Of a stretch of 64,000 nt of DNA, positions 52,801 to 60,666 are shown in pieces. The notes beneath the pieces are model-generated. The model saw only the letters and a list, made by a program, of their open reading frames with translations, was not told the origin of the DNA and ran no database searches. Made by a program: the position numbers and the translations under genes. The stretch covers positions 3,658,001 through 3,722,000 of the forward strand of contig JBBODD010000001.1 in assembly GCA_038002745.1 (NCBI GenBank), written 5' to 3'. The DNA is from Bacillus sp. FSL H8-0547 (GTDB taxonomy: Bacteria > Bacillota > Bacilli > Bacillales > Bacillaceae). The stretch's first letter is position 1, and each line of letters starts with the position of its first letter.

Positions 52801-52881
52801 AAATAAATAGCCTCCGACAAGAATAATAACGAAAAATAAAATGATGATTAATTTTCCGCGTTTGAGAAAGCTCTCGAACAT
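49819..52881 (-). CDS. RND-family efflux transporter (HAE1/AcrB type)
   Basis: A 1020-residue, 12-helix inner-membrane pump with two large extracytoplasmic loops. The first helix (GKLIIILFFVIILVGGYLF) precedes PGAEAAVVESDVTEVLEDAI; helix 4 carries GLIIALGILVDDAIVVNDNI with the proton-relay Asp pair; MGIVSLAGIVVRNSVVL lies near the end. It is a proton-driven exporter of lipophilic compounds. It differs from B. subtilis SwrC in its N-terminus, so I do not name it. AAGGAGG precedes the ATG. A palindrome lies upstream. Confidence 0.92.
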   Translation of the reverse strand: MFESFLKRGKLIIILFFVIILVGGYLFYQLPKRELPEFSANIVTISTVYPGAEAAVVESDVTEVLEDAINNSDGVASLNSVSAKEFSNVIVEVEDDEDIEKITSDLKQKVSDAASKLPEEAFDPEVKQAQTGLPVASYMFTAESTDTLKQSQEEILRLKEKIQDLDGVSGVTIKGFKEKEAVLELDSEALAENGLNVSNIIEAINNEYKTTPLGETSQNGETIRLTLDQFKDIDQIEDLTVLSPITKEAVKIGDAANLVLTEKKQEDIVSFEGKPAYSFTVNIESGLDIPATFKKVDKELKDELSIPDNVELKTYYSQKADVDKIFDELIKEAAIAVLAVILITTLGLTLSGAFIVSLAIPLSITLGTLPLPFLDVDLNQISVIGLIIALGILVDDAIVVNDNILRQYKLQKNGNALQATRDGVKEVWGSIVTSTLAVIFAFLPLTLLSGANGSFIRSLPSVLILTVAASMIISLTLVPVYQYAVNKRKIRVSEKEPGFLGGPLKKLSDFYADTLLKKIVKRPVLIGITGIIGTTLIFLLAFFVPFEFFPSANKKEITVTVTMPTDYTLEETNTVLEEMETDLLAIEETEETAIFTGSGVPGLFSETVENAGPNTGQIVTRIDNEAVTADGFIEEHTDTLREKYPEAEIFLTTIVQGPPTGAPVTVKLSGEDFNKLNEIKNELASDIKNADSGLIIDNVKEPVASVQYKLDRTALTESGLDPKFVSDQIRLVTEGVPMGTFKNNSENIDLLIKQDPAVHEEGIKLDEILVPLQSEGPVPQTAPLSQFIETETVEQYQTIPRENGERTITLKAYPGESETFKEDVASIVDDYKENYSSEGYTLTLGGENDDQTKFFIEISLLFLVVLVLIYITIAFQFNSLSLPMLVLGTVYLAVAGAVAGLFVTQTPFSFMATMGIVSLAGIVVRNSVVLFEFIEQRMRAGYDRAEAVIEAGRARIRPILLTAFTALVALLPVAFSNDPLFKPLAISIVSGVLFSTILTLLIVPALFITVDKLRSRKKKA

Positions 52882-52904
52882 AAATAAGTTCCTCCTTCAA
52901 TTAG

Positions 52905-52916
52905 GTCAAATTTGAC
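52905..52916. promoter_or_regulatory. Perfect 12-bp palindrome GTCAAATTTGAC
   Basis: It lies 24-35 bp before the RND pump start codon, where a repressor would block transcription. TetR-type regulators of pumps use such sites. No regulator gene is adjacent. Confidence 0.5.
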
Positions 52917-53011
52917 TATTTAAACTATAGCACACTTGAAGCGTGATTTTCATTTCCGAATGTGTTAAAAATTTGTGAACGGAAAGAAAGAAGATAAATG
53001 TAAACTTAAGA

Positions 53012-53034
53012 TTACAAAAATTAATTTTTTGTAA
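53012..53034. other. AT-rich hairpin in the RND/LtaS intergenic region
   Basis: TTACAAAAA pairs with TTTTTGTAA around TTAA/T and is followed by a long T-run. It might stop read-through toward the LtaS-family gene, or be part of its promoter region. Confidence 0.35.
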
Positions 53035-53114
53035 ATTTTTTTGTTGTTTCTAGCAGTCATTTTGATATGATGGAGTGAACATTATGTAATTATTTGATAA
53101 AGGTGAGTGTAGGA

Positions 53115-54986
53115 TTGTCATATTTTAATAGGAATAAAAAAAGCATGTTTCTCTTTTTTACCATTGTCTTTACAATCAGCGGATTCTGGTTTTTGAAATC
53201 ATTGTATTTCGTACATGAACTGGGAATGTCCCCGCACAAAAAGTTTATTCTCACAGCATCGGCTGGTCTGGCATTATGTCTGGCTGCCCTCCTTTCCACA
53301 GGCAGATTCATTGTAAAATTCACATCTGTCTTCCTCATTTATTTTTTACTCTCGCTTTTGCTGTATGCAGACGTGCTGTATGAACGTTATTATGACGGTA
53401 TTCTGAATTTAAAGCTTGCAGGGCAGGCGGGTCAGCTTGGAGATGTTAAAGACTCTATTCTATCTTTGGTTTATCAGACCGACTATCTTTACTGGGCTGA
53501 TGTTCCGGCAGTTGCTTCAGTTCTGATATTCTGTTACTGGCTGAAAACAGAGGAAGTGCGGAAATGGCAAAGCAGGGCAATTTTTGCAGCTGGTGCAGCT
53601 GCCCTTATTTTTACTTCTTTCTTCCCGTTTAAAGACACTTTTTCAGATCAGTACAAAGTTTCACTGACTGGAATTCTGCCTGCACATATTTATGACTTTA
53701 AACAAATGACTGTAAACGAAGCATTTGCCTATGAAACGTTTATTGGGGATAAAAAGAAGACTGAAAAGCTTCAGGCATATTTCAGGAAGAACTACGAACT
53801 TCAGAAGAAGTCACCTTATTTCGGCAAATTCAAAGGCAAAAATGTCATTATGGTCCAGGCAGAATCCCTTAACGTATTTCCCGTGGGACTGACCATTGAC
53901 GGGGCAGAAATTACACCTAATTTGAATAAGCTGATTAAGGAGAGTCAGTATTATCCCAATACGTATCTTCAAATTGGCCGCGGAAATACGTCGGACGCCG
54001 AATTTGTAGCCAACAATTCAATCTACCCGATGGCGCCAAAAGGAGTTTACAATGCTTTTCCTGAAAACAAATTTCTTTCGCTTGGAAACATTCTGAAAAG
54101 CGGAGGCTATACAACAAGTGCCACCCACGGCAATATCCCGGCCTTCTGGAACAGGGAAGCAGCTTATGACAATCAAGGCTACGAAACGTTTTATCATAAA
54201 AATCATTCAAACATAGAATCTGATGAAATCATCGGAATGGGCATATCAGACGAGAGTATCTTCAGACAAATGACCGAAATCTATGCAAATGAAACGAAGC
54301 CATTCTATAGTTTTATTGTTTCCCTCACGAACCACAGACCGTTTGTTATGCCAGAGAAATACCGAGAACTTGAACTTCCGGCCAGATTTGACGGGACCAA
54401 TACAGGGCATTATCTGCAGTCTGTCCATTATTTTGACAAAGCATTGGGTCTCTTTATTCAAGACCTCAAAGAAAAGGGGCTTTGGGACGAGTCCATTTTT
54501 GTCGTCTATGGTGACCATTACGGACCTCTCCCGATGGATGAAAAAGAGATTAATAACCTGCTTGGAGTTCCTTTTGATGAAAAAGCACAATTTAATATCC
54601 CTCTGATTATTCATCATCCGGATCAAAAAGAAGGCACTGTCAATGAAGTGACTGCCAGTCAGATGGATATTGCCCCGACAATCACTTCGCTTCTTGGAAT
54701 TGAACAGCCGTTAATTCAATTCGGCAGGCCGCTGGACTCAGTTACAGAAGGCTTTGCGGGCTTTGCATATGAAACAACGAGATATTCATTTTATTCCGAT
54801 AAGTATGATTATGCAGCTTCGCATACCGGCAACTTTAAATCAGGAAAATGCATAGATAACAGTTCAGGAAAAGTAACGGATGTTGAAGCATGCAGAGAAA
54901 ACTATGAAAAACTTGTCCAGGATATTGAGTGGTCATCTATGTTCCTTGAAAATGACCTCCTTTTAGAGCTTTTCAATAACTATTGA
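53115..54986 (+). CDS. LtaS-family lipoteichoic acid synthase / phosphoglycerol transferase
   Basis: A 623-residue protein with about five N-terminal helices and a large extracellular sulfatase-fold domain. NVIMVQAESLN supplies a metal-binding Glu, GRGNTSDAEF supplies the catalytic Thr, SLTNHRPF a His, and VVYGDHYGPL the metal-binding Asp-His. It polymerises or primes glycerol phosphate from phosphatidylglycerol. Which of LtaS, YfnI, YqgS or YvgJ it matches cannot be settled here. TTG 53115 follows AGGTGAG; a TTG at 53094 has no ribosome site. Confidence 0.92.
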   Translation: MSYFNRNKKSMFLFFTIVFTISGFWFLKSLYFVHELGMSPHKKFILTASAGLALCLAALLSTGRFIVKFTSVFLIYFLLSLLLYADVLYERYYDGILNLKLAGQAGQLGDVKDSILSLVYQTDYLYWADVPAVASVLIFCYWLKTEEVRKWQSRAIFAAGAAALIFTSFFPFKDTFSDQYKVSLTGILPAHIYDFKQMTVNEAFAYETFIGDKKKTEKLQAYFRKNYELQKKSPYFGKFKGKNVIMVQAESLNVFPVGLTIDGAEITPNLNKLIKESQYYPNTYLQIGRGNTSDAEFVANNSIYPMAPKGVYNAFPENKFLSLGNILKSGGYTTSATHGNIPAFWNREAAYDNQGYETFYHKNHSNIESDEIIGMGISDESIFRQMTEIYANETKPFYSFIVSLTNHRPFVMPEKYRELELPARFDGTNTGHYLQSVHYFDKALGLFIQDLKEKGLWDESIFVVYGDHYGPLPMDEKEINNLLGVPFDEKAQFNIPLIIHHPDQKEGTVNEVTASQMDIAPTITSLLGIEQPLIQFGRPLDSVTEGFAGFAYETTRYSFYSDKYDYAASHTGNFKSGKCIDNSSGKVTDVEACRENYEKLVQDIEWSSMFLENDLLLELFNNY

Positions 54987-55030
54987 CTGTGACGCCAGAT
55001 TGATGGGCAGCAAGAGGCCTTGAGCCGTCC

Positions 55031-55066
55031 AAAAACCGTGTATCCAAACAGATGCACGGTTTTTTA
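55031..55066 (+). terminator. Terminator of the LtaS-family gene
   Basis: Stem AAAAACCGTG/CACGGTTTTT followed by T-rich sequence. Confidence 0.85.
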
Positions 55067-55214
55067 TTTGAAAGGACGTTTTTAATAAAGGAAGGCTGAA
55101 ATGCTTGAATGAATTTTTTTGAAAGCGCATTAAAAAGTGATTTACAAAATTTTCTATCAGTTTTATAATTTTATAGTTGCAAAAAAATACAGACAGCAAA
55201 GGGGGAACATCAGA

Positions 55215-56210
55215 TTGATCGAAGTGAGGGATTTAAAAAAGGAATACAAGCTGGTAAAGAGAGATCCAGGTTTAAGAGGAGCAGTGAGAGCGCTCTTTAA
55301 ACGTACATACGTGACAAAAACAGCTGTCAAAGGAGTTACTTTCAAGATTGAACGCGGGGAAATGATCGGGTACATCGGCGCAAATGGTGCCGGAAAGTCA
55401 ACAACCATCAAAATGCTGACGGGAATTTTGACGCCATCTTCCGGGGAAGTAAAGGTTGGCGGAATAGTTCCCTATAAAAACCGAAAACAAAATGCGAAAC
55501 AGATCGGTGCGGTTTTTGGCCAGCGGACTCAGCTGTTCTGGGACATTCCGGTATCTGAGTCGTTTGATCTGCTCAAACATATTTATGAAGTGCCTGAAGA
55601 GCAGTTTAAGGAAACACTTGATTTGTTCACAGAGGTCCTGCAGCTGAAACCGCTGCTTTCGATACCGGTAAGGCAGCTTTCGCTTGGGCAGAAAATGAGA
55701 TGTGAGCTTGCAGCAGCATTTCTCCACAGACCGGATGTCGTCTATTTAGATGAACCGACAATCGGGCTTGATGTGGCAGTGAAGGTGCGGATCCGGAAAT
55801 TTATCAAAGAGATGAATGCCCGGTTTGGAACGACGGTGCTTTTGACAACGCATGATATGCAGGATATTGAAGAGATCTGCAGCCGGATCATCATCATTGA
55901 CAATGGTTCCATCTTATATGACGGCGGCCTTCATGAAATAAAAGACACGTTCGCGGCCAAGCGGGAAATCCACTTTGAAGTCGAAAATGTGCAATCGTTC
56001 TCATACCCGGCCGCTATAAAGGCCAGAACAGAGCTTAAAGTAGTCGATGAAGACCAGCAGCAAAAGGTCATCCTTGCATTTTCTCAAAAGGATGTGGCTG
56101 CTTCAGAAGTGATTTCTGCGGTTTTATCTGAAAATGACATTATTGATTTATCTTTAAACGATCCAAAAATCGAAACCATTGTAGAAGAAATTTATAACCG
56201 CGGACTATAG
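55215..56210 (+). CDS. ABC-2 exporter, ATP-binding subunit
   Basis: A 331-residue ATPase with Walker A GANGAGKST, signature LSLGQKMR (in place of LSGGQ), Walker B VVYLDEPTIGLD and a C-terminal extension of about 80 residues. It powers the two membrane subunits that follow (gaps 13 and 12 bp). The start is TTG at 55215 after GGGGGA; an upstream ATG at 55137 is not supported by a ribosome site. The substrate is unknown. Confidence 0.92.
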   Translation: MIEVRDLKKEYKLVKRDPGLRGAVRALFKRTYVTKTAVKGVTFKIERGEMIGYIGANGAGKSTTIKMLTGILTPSSGEVKVGGIVPYKNRKQNAKQIGAVFGQRTQLFWDIPVSESFDLLKHIYEVPEEQFKETLDLFTEVLQLKPLLSIPVRQLSLGQKMRCELAAAFLHRPDVVYLDEPTIGLDVAVKVRIRKFIKEMNARFGTTVLLTTHDMQDIEEICSRIIIIDNGSILYDGGLHEIKDTFAAKREIHFEVENVQSFSYPAAIKARTELKVVDEDQQQKVILAFSQKDVAASEVISAVLSENDIIDLSLNDPKIETIVEEIYNRGL

Positions 56211-56223
56211 GGGGTTTTAGGAA

Positions 56224-57012
56224 ATGACGAAATACCTGATGTTTGCAAAATCCCAAATGCAGATCAACACTGCATACTCCGCGTGGTATTGGGCTGGAAC
56301 AGCATCATCCATCATGCGTCTGATGATCATGTTTTATTTTTGGCATGCCGTTTACGACGGAAAGGACACCATTCAGAACCTTACTCTGCAGGATATGCTG
56401 ACGTATATTGTGGTGGCCATGTTTATTCAGGGGTATGTTTCCGGTGTTGGGAATGAGCTGGCACACGATATCAGGGACGGGAACATTGCCATTGAACTGA
56501 TGAGGCCTTATGATGTGATTTTTAAACTGATATTCATGGATTTTGGCGGAAAGATCACACATTTTTTCAGGGAAACCCTGCCTTTGATGGTGATTGCCTT
56601 TTTGTTCATCGATCTGTCTCTTCCCGGCTCGGCGGAAGCGGCACTCCTGTTTATCATCAGCGCGGCACTTGGAGTCTGGATTGGCACGTTCTTTGATTTG
56701 ATGATAGGCATCATTGCTTTTTGGACGGTAAACGTCTGGGGTCTGAGAGTCCTGAAAGAGGGAGTCATCACGTTTTTCTCCGGAGCTCTTGTTCCGATTA
56801 CGCTTTTTCCCGGATGGCTTGAAACATTGAGCTCTTATTTGCCGTTTCAGGCGATGGTATTTACGCCTGTTTCTATATATACAGGTATTCTGAAAGGCAG
56901 TGATGCATATCTTGCTCTGCTGATTCAGCTTGGCTGGTGCTTCGGAATGTTTCTTATCATGAAACTGATTTGGTCCCAGGCGATCAAAAAAGTGACCATT
57001 TTCGGCGGGTAA
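56224..57012 (+). CDS. ABC-2 exporter, membrane subunit 1
   Basis: A 262-residue six-helix permease of the ABC2_membrane_6 (PF06182) type: N-terminal helices, LAHDIRDGNIAIELMRPYDVIF in the first cytoplasmic loop, and FFSGALVPITLFPGW near the C-terminus. It forms a pore with the next gene product. ATG 56224 follows a G-rich site. The pair of different permeases is usual for this group. Confidence 0.88.
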   Translation: MTKYLMFAKSQMQINTAYSAWYWAGTASSIMRLMIMFYFWHAVYDGKDTIQNLTLQDMLTYIVVAMFIQGYVSGVGNELAHDIRDGNIAIELMRPYDVIFKLIFMDFGGKITHFFRETLPLMVIAFLFIDLSLPGSAEAALLFIISAALGVWIGTFFDLMIGIIAFWTVNVWGLRVLKEGVITFFSGALVPITLFPGWLETLSSYLPFQAMVFTPVSIYTGILKGSDAYLALLIQLGWCFGMFLIMKLIWSQAIKKVTIFGG

Positions 57013-57024
57013 GGGGGTAATACA

Positions 57025-57819
57025 ATGCTCAAACGGTATACCAAGCTGTATTATATTTTTGCGAAAAATCACATTAAGGTCATGATGGAATACAGGGTGG
57101 ATTTTTTCATCGGGGTGATCAGCGTGATGCTTCAGCAGTTCGCAAGCATCTTTTTTGTTAAAGTAGTGTTTGATCACATTGAGCAAATTAATGGCTGGAC
57201 GTTTTATGAAATTCTTTTTATTTACGGAATTGCCGCAACGGGAAGGTCCCTGCATCATATATTCTTTGATAATTTATGGACGCTGGGGTGGCAATATGTA
57301 AGGCCGGGGCAGATGGACCGGCTTCTTATCAGGCCGATCAATCCCCTGTTTCATGTATGCGCAGACAGGCTGCAGCAGGATGGACTGGGTCAGCTTGTGA
57401 TCGGGATACTTATTCTTGCAGCAGCCTTTCCGCAGCTGGATCTGGCATTCGGATTTGCCGATTGGCTGATGCTCGTTGTGATGATTGTTTCAAGCGGTTT
57501 GATTTACATTGCCATAAACCTGTTTTTTGCCACATTCTCCTTTTGGATGATCGACAGCCTGCCTATTGTGTACGCTGTTTTTAATCTGAGTGAGTTTGCT
57601 AAATACCCGATGACGATCTACAACAAAACCATTCGTGTCTTTTTAACGTGGGTCATTCCGTACGGGTTTACGGCCTTTTATCCGGCGGCATGGTTCCTTG
57701 ACAGAGAAGGGTATGCTTTTGTCGGGATTCTGTCCCCATTAGTCGGTTTAGTCAGCATAGCTCTTGCCTATGTTTTCTGGCTGTATGGATTGCGGGCTTA
57801 CGCAAGTACCGGAACGTAA
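57025..57819 (+). CDS. ABC-2 exporter, membrane subunit 2
   Basis: A 264-residue six-helix permease homologous in layout to the first subunit, with YVRPGQMDRLLIRPINPLFHV in the first loop and GFTAFYPAAWFLDREG near the end. It completes the exporter encoded at 55215-57819. AAGGGGG precedes the ATG. A long terminator follows. Confidence 0.88.
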   Translation: MLKRYTKLYYIFAKNHIKVMMEYRVDFFIGVISVMLQQFASIFFVKVVFDHIEQINGWTFYEILFIYGIAATGRSLHHIFFDNLWTLGWQYVRPGQMDRLLIRPINPLFHVCADRLQQDGLGQLVIGILILAAAFPQLDLAFGFADWLMLVVMIVSSGLIYIAINLFFATFSFWMIDSLPIVYAVFNLSEFAKYPMTIYNKTIRVFLTWVIPYGFTAFYPAAWFLDREGYAFVGILSPLVGLVSIALAYVFWLYGLRAYASTGT

Positions 57820-57847
57820 GGAAGGAAGCCGCCGGCACAGAAATACA

Positions 57848-57889
57848 GGGTGAATTTGACCACGTGCGGATCAAATTCACCCTTTTTTT
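57848..57889 (+). terminator. Terminator of the ABC-2 operon
   Basis: A perfect 12-bp stem GGGTGAATTTGA/TCAAATTCACCC with an 11-nt loop, then T7. Confidence 0.93.
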
Positions 57890-57945
57890 GTCATCTGTTT
57901 GTTTAATAGCTGCTTTGTACGGTATAAAAGCGGCCGGTGTTCAGA

Positions 57946-58150
57946 TAGCATAAGATTCACGCGTTATCGTACGTTATAATCTCCAGCACGTGTTCATGTA
58001 GCATAAGAATCACGCGTTATCGTACGTTATAATCTCCAACATGTGTTCAAATAGCATAAGAATCACGCGATATCGTACGTTATAATCTCCGGCACGTGTT
58101 CATGTAGCATAAGATTCACGCTCTTTCGAACGATACAATCAGCGGAGGCA
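57946..58150 (+). repeat. 53-bp-period tandem array
   Basis: TAGCATAAGA starts at 57946, 57999, 58052 and 58105, exactly 53 bp apart. Each unit continues with TCACGCG-TATCGTACG, TTATAATCTCC and CACGTGTTCA-like sequence; the last is diverged. The array fills most of the 463-bp gap between the ABC-2 operon and the TIGR02206 gene. Confidence 0.88.
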
Positions 58151-58282
58151 TTAATTTAGCGTATGGAGCATCTCAGTATAATTTTAAGATTCAACGCTCT
58201 CATGTATTGTCCGCGCCTCTTTTTTTCACGGATAGACTTTCTATTAAAGTGAAATCTAATAAAAAACATGAGAGGTGAGGGC

Positions 58283-59002
58283 GTGGAAGAGTACCTTCAG
58301 TATCGTCCAGGTGGAGACAAATTTAGTCTGTTTTCTGCAGAGCACATATGGACGCTAGTTATCATATCTGTATTTATTCTTGGAATAATGCTGTTAAAAA
58401 AGAGCTGGATGCCTCATCAGCAACCCATCAGGCTGGCTCTGGCAGCTGTGCTGTTTCTTGCGCTGATCACTCACCAGATATGGCTGCTGAGTGAACATGC
58501 GTGGTCTGCAGCATCTGCCCTGCCTTTGCATTTAAGTGATCTGTCCGTCATACTCGCTTTCATCATGCTCATAAACGGGTCGGAAAAACTCTTCCAGTTT
58601 TTATATTTTGCAGGAATTGCAAGCTCTGTGCAGGCTCTATTGACTCCGGACCTCGGCACCTATCATTTTCCGCACTTTCAGTACCTTGTCTTTTTTATCT
58701 CGCATGGGACTGTTATTCTGGCGGTGCTGGTCATGCTGATGGCTTTTTCCTATAAAATAACATTCCGGACAGTATGGGTATGCGTTCTGATTGTTAATTT
58801 GTATGCTGCCATCATTTTTGCCGTAAACAAGTGGCTGGGGTCAAACTATATGTTCCTTATGAAAAAGCCTGAGGGTGTGTCTTTGCTTAACGTGCTTGGC
58901 AAATGGCCGTGGTATTTAATCTGGGCGGAGCTCATCATGATTGTCAGTTTTCTGCTGCTGTTTTGGATGTATAAGAGAGGAAGACTGTATGACCAATCAT
59001 AA
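58283..59002 (+). CDS. TIGR02206 (YwaF-like) membrane protein
   Basis: A 239-residue integral membrane protein with about six to seven helices. FSAEHIWTLV, LPLHLSDLSVILAFIMLI, FAGIASSVQALLTPDLG and FPHFQYLVFFISHGTVILAVL are features of TIGR02206, a family of unknown function. The start is GTG 58283 with GAGAGGTGA upstream; ATG 58268 lacks a ribosome site. Confidence 0.9.
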   Translation: MEEYLQYRPGGDKFSLFSAEHIWTLVIISVFILGIMLLKKSWMPHQQPIRLALAAVLFLALITHQIWLLSEHAWSAASALPLHLSDLSVILAFIMLINGSEKLFQFLYFAGIASSVQALLTPDLGTYHFPHFQYLVFFISHGTVILAVLVMLMAFSYKITFRTVWVCVLIVNLYAAIIFAVNKWLGSNYMFLMKKPEGVSLLNVLGKWPWYLIWAELIMIVSFLLLFWMYKRGRLYDQS

Positions 59003-59036
59003 GAAAAGCGGAGCCAAAAGGCTCCGCTTTTCTTAT
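59001..59036 (+). terminator. Long hairpin terminator, start of repeat block B
   Basis: A perfect 15-bp stem AAGAAAAGCGGAGCC and its complement around AAAA, ending in TTTTCTT. It overlaps the stop codon of the TIGR02206 gene. Confidence 0.9.
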
Positions 59037-59401
59037 TGTCCAGCTCCGCCTCCTAGTCCTTCTGTCAGAACAAAATCACCGAAAAAGTCAAAATCGGACT
59101 TTTCCGGTGATATCTTATCTGACTGAAAGGATTGAACAGTCGGCTCCGCATTTCTTATTGTCTAGCTTCACCGCTCAGCTTCTCTGTCAGAACGGAACCG
59201 TCGGCAAAGGCAAAAAGCGCCTTTACCGCCGTTTCCTTATCTGACTCCCGGAGCTAAACGAGCGCTTCCGCTTTTCTTACTGTCCAGCTCCAGCGCCTAA
59301 CTCCTCGACCAGAACGTCTCCGCCAAAAAAAGCAAGACCGGCTTTTTCCGGCGGAGCCTTTTCTGTCCTTCGGAGCTAACCAGGCGCTTCCGCTTTTCTT
59401 A
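59036..59401 (+). repeat. Mosaic hairpin-repeat block B (copy of block A)
   Basis: It aligns over its whole length with about 40158-40523, sharing long stretches such as CTTATCTGACTGAAAGG and CCCGGAGCTAAACGAGCG. Hairpins lie at about 59077-59110, 59203-59230 and 59318-59356. It fills the 396-bp gap between the TIGR02206 gene and the DUF4023 gene and slightly overlaps the end of the latter. Confidence 0.88.
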
Positions 59402-59521
59402 CTTATTCGTCTTATTAGGCTTCTTCTTCCCCGGGTTGCTGCTGCCCTGGTGCTCGCGGTTGTATTCGTCTTTTTGCTGTTTTTGCTGCAGGCTGTTCAC
59501 GAAGTTTGATGTGTTTTCCAC
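59399..59521 (-). CDS. DUF4023 small protein, 40 residues
   Basis: A short gene read by eye. The protein begins MENTSNFVNSLQQKQQKDEY and ends in a GNPGKKKPNK-like basic tail (NPGKKKPNKTNK), matching the DUF4023 pattern of sporulating bacilli. The start is GTG at 59521 with AAGGAGG upstream. Its stop lies in the last bases of repeat block B. The function is unknown. Confidence 0.8.
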   Translation of the reverse strand: MENTSNFVNSLQQKQQKDEYNREHQGSSNPGKKKPNKTNK

Positions 59522-59683
59522 GGTGAGTCCTCCTTGAATTGATTTTTAGGTTCTTACTATTTCCTTCTTGATGAACATTCATGAGTCCAACTCGGAATCC
59601 TTTGCTGTTTTGCCCATTACTTATTTTGCGCTCCGGCATATACTATTTTATCTTTTATGAATCGCGGCAAAGGAGGATCAATC

Positions 59684-60358
59684 GTGAACAAAAAAATACC
59701 AAAGTACAAAGTCGGGGATATTGTCGTGATTGTTATGTACAGTACGGTCGGGACAGTGACGAACGTTCATCAGATCGATCAGCATTATCTTTACGAAGTG
59801 AACCACAGCGAGATTTTGTACTTTGAAAACGCGATACAGCTATACTCTGAGTACACCGGGAAGGTGATTGATTCAGAGAAGATTGAAATTGAGTTTCAAT
59901 ACCATATCGGGGATATTGTTCAAGTGAAGGGTTATGAAGAAGAGCTTTTCAAGGTGGTTGGATTCCGGACTGAAATCTGGAGATACACAGAAGATGGCTG
60001 GGAAGACATCATTTATGAACTGATGAGAATCAACGACGGGGAATGGCTTGAAGCATCCGAAGAAGAGCTTGTTTTCGTCATGGGGAAAAAGCAGGCAGGC
60101 ACATTTGTCCAGCAGCTTAGCCTGATGCATATTGTTTCGCAGGAAACAAATGGGATTGAGCAGCTTCTGGCAAAAGAAAAGCTGCCTAAGCAGGAACTCC
60201 CCGCCAAGAAAGTCAAGCGCAGCAAACGTGATATTGTTGATGAACTTTTAGATATCTATAATGACTATTTATTTATGTATGATATGTTTGGTGATCTGGA
60301 ATACAAGGAAATGATGGATTTTATCATCGACAGTTTAAGAAAATATACGAACACTTAA
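59684..60358 (+). CDS. yodN: YodN-like cytosolic protein
   Basis: A 224-residue soluble protein. The first 140 residues hold two similar beta-rich units (KYKVGDIVVIVMYSTVGTVTNV and YHIGDIVQVKGYEEELFKVVGF), suggesting an internal duplication of an SH3-like fold; the C-terminus is helical (DIVDELLDIYNDYLFMYDMFG). The likely homologue is B. subtilis YodN. The start is GTG 59684 after AAAGGAGG. It overlaps a convergent small gene by 4 bp. Confidence 0.7.
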   Translation: MNKKIPKYKVGDIVVIVMYSTVGTVTNVHQIDQHYLYEVNHSEILYFENAIQLYSEYTGKVIDSEKIEIEFQYHIGDIVQVKGYEEELFKVVGFRTEIWRYTEDGWEDIIYELMRINDGEWLEASEEELVFVMGKKQAGTFVQQLSLMHIVSQETNGIEQLLAKEKLPKQELPAKKVKRSKRDIVDELLDIYNDYLFMYDMFGDLEYKEMMDFIIDSLRKYTNT

Positions 60359-60525
60359 TGAAAAAGAGATATGAGAACGTAAATAAAAAACGGAATACAT
60401 CCATAAAGCATGATCGTTTGAAGACATGCAATCATCTGTTTGTGAACGCATTCAAATCTTTCTCCGTCTAAAAATACAAGAAATTTATTCGTTTCCTGTT
60501 TTGCAGCAGCTTGTCCATTTTTCAT
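60355..60525 (-). CDS. Small protein with C-terminal membrane helix, 56 residues
   Basis: A short gene read by eye. A polar N-terminus (MKNGQAAAKQETNKF) is followed by VFLDGERFECVHKQM and a hydrophobic C-terminal helix (IMLYGCIPFFIYVLISLF). AAAGGAG lies 9 nt before the ATG at 60525. It ends inside the last codons of the convergent yodN-like gene. No family is recognised. Confidence 0.6.
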   Translation of the reverse strand: MKNGQAAAKQETNKFLVFLDGERFECVHKQMIACLQTIMLYGCIPFFIYVLISLFH

Positions 60526-60666
60526 TTTCAGCATCTCCTTTTCCTGTTGATCTATTTATTTCATCGTATGCACCGTGAAAAAAGAATATGAAAAGAAAAA
60601 TGTTTGATTTGTAAGACATAGATGATACAAGTTGGACATATAAACAATTACTAAGGGGGCGATGTT

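Noticed and set aside
56305-57258. 317-codon open frame on the minus strand over the ABC-2 permease genes
   Set aside because: It covers two clearly recognisable permease genes on the other strand, has no ribosome site and a His/Lys/Asn-rich composition typical of an antisense frame.
42663-58150. CRISPR arrays
   Set aside because: The 53-bp arrays are repeated along the whole unit without unique spacers, and no cas genes are present.
59415-59639. Minus-strand frame over the DUF4023 gene
   Set aside because: The DUF4023 gene at 59399-59521 in another frame has a strong ribosome site and a family match; the longer frame has neither.
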